Assembly (NCBI GenBank): GCA_021815285.1
Contig: JAKAHE010000132.1
Location: 1 to 5,897, forward strand
Source: Nitrospirota bacterium
GTDB taxonomy: Bacteria; Nitrospirota; JACRHJ01
Direction: 5' to 3'
Length of the DNA: 5,897 bases
A model generated the notes under the pieces. It saw nothing but the letters and a program-made list of their open reading frames with translations. It ran no database searches and was not told the DNA's origin. Positions 5,872-5,897 of this stretch are shown one piece after another. Each line of letters begins with the position of its first letter. Positions within the stretch are counted from its first letter, which is position 1. The position numbers and the translations under genes were made by a program.

Positions 5872-5897
5872 GTATCTCCAGGGCGTCTCCTTCGCTT
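5849..5897 (-). CDS. thiS: ThiS-like sulfur-carrier protein, C-terminal end only
   Basis: Reading the minus strand from 5896 to 5849 gives SEGDALEILSFVGGG and a TGA stop. This is the characteristic end of ThiS: an acidic-Gly-Asp loop, a hydrophobic strand ending in Phe-Val, and a terminal Gly-Gly. ThiS is adenylated at that glycine by ThiF, converted to a thiocarboxylate, and donates sulfur to the thiazole ring of thiamine. Only the last 15 codons are in the window; the start lies beyond 5897. A MoaD-like or other sulfur carrier is possible, but the F-V-G-G-G ending favours ThiS. The gene converges on the RNA methyltransferase and overlaps its 3' end by 23 bases, so no terminator can lie between them. 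Confidence 0.75.
   Translation of the reverse strand, partial: SEGDALEILSFVGGG

Overview
The window looks like chromosomal DNA from a Gram-negative, probably anaerobic bacterium. Most of it is GC-rich, with tightly packed plus-strand genes. Two neighbouring U32-family proteins carry the cysteine pattern of the O2-independent hydroxylase pair UbiU/UbiV, which points to anaerobic metabolism, and a Sec signal peptide points to a periplasm. A Desulfobacterota- or Nitrospirota-like host would fit, but nothing in the window fixes the phylum.

Left part (1-1070): the 3' end of a membrane permease of the ArsP/DUF318 type overlaps by 4 bases (ATGA) a small exported protein with a beta-helix-like start. 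Middle (1071-1928): an AT-rich stretch carries a one-TM protein of unknown function and runs into a solitary HicB-like antitoxin domain with no HicA beside it. The composition changes sharply at about 1055 and again at about 1700, so this looks like imported DNA whose edges may have damaged both flanking genes.

Core (1936-4602): three genes overlap like a translationally coupled operon. They are a tetrapyrrole (corrin) methylase most like CbiF/CobM, a UbiV-like U32 protein and a UbiU-like U32 protein. The first overlap is 14 bases; the second is TTGA, with a TTG start behind a strong GGAGG. A cobalamin-type methylase coupled to a putative iron-sulfur hydroxylase pair is the most interesting feature and may be an undescribed cofactor- or RNA-modifying system. 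The UbiV-like gene also carries, in frame, a 56-bp palindromic element of the kind normally found between genes.

Right part (4621-5897): an RlmD/TrmA-type RNA m5U methyltransferase with an 18-bp in-frame duplication at its iron-sulfur site converges on, and overlaps by 23 bases, the 3' end of a minus-strand ThiS-like sulfur-carrier gene ending in Gly-Gly-Gly. There is no gene-free stretch longer than about 25 bases and no rRNA, tRNA, CRISPR or clear rho-independent terminator.
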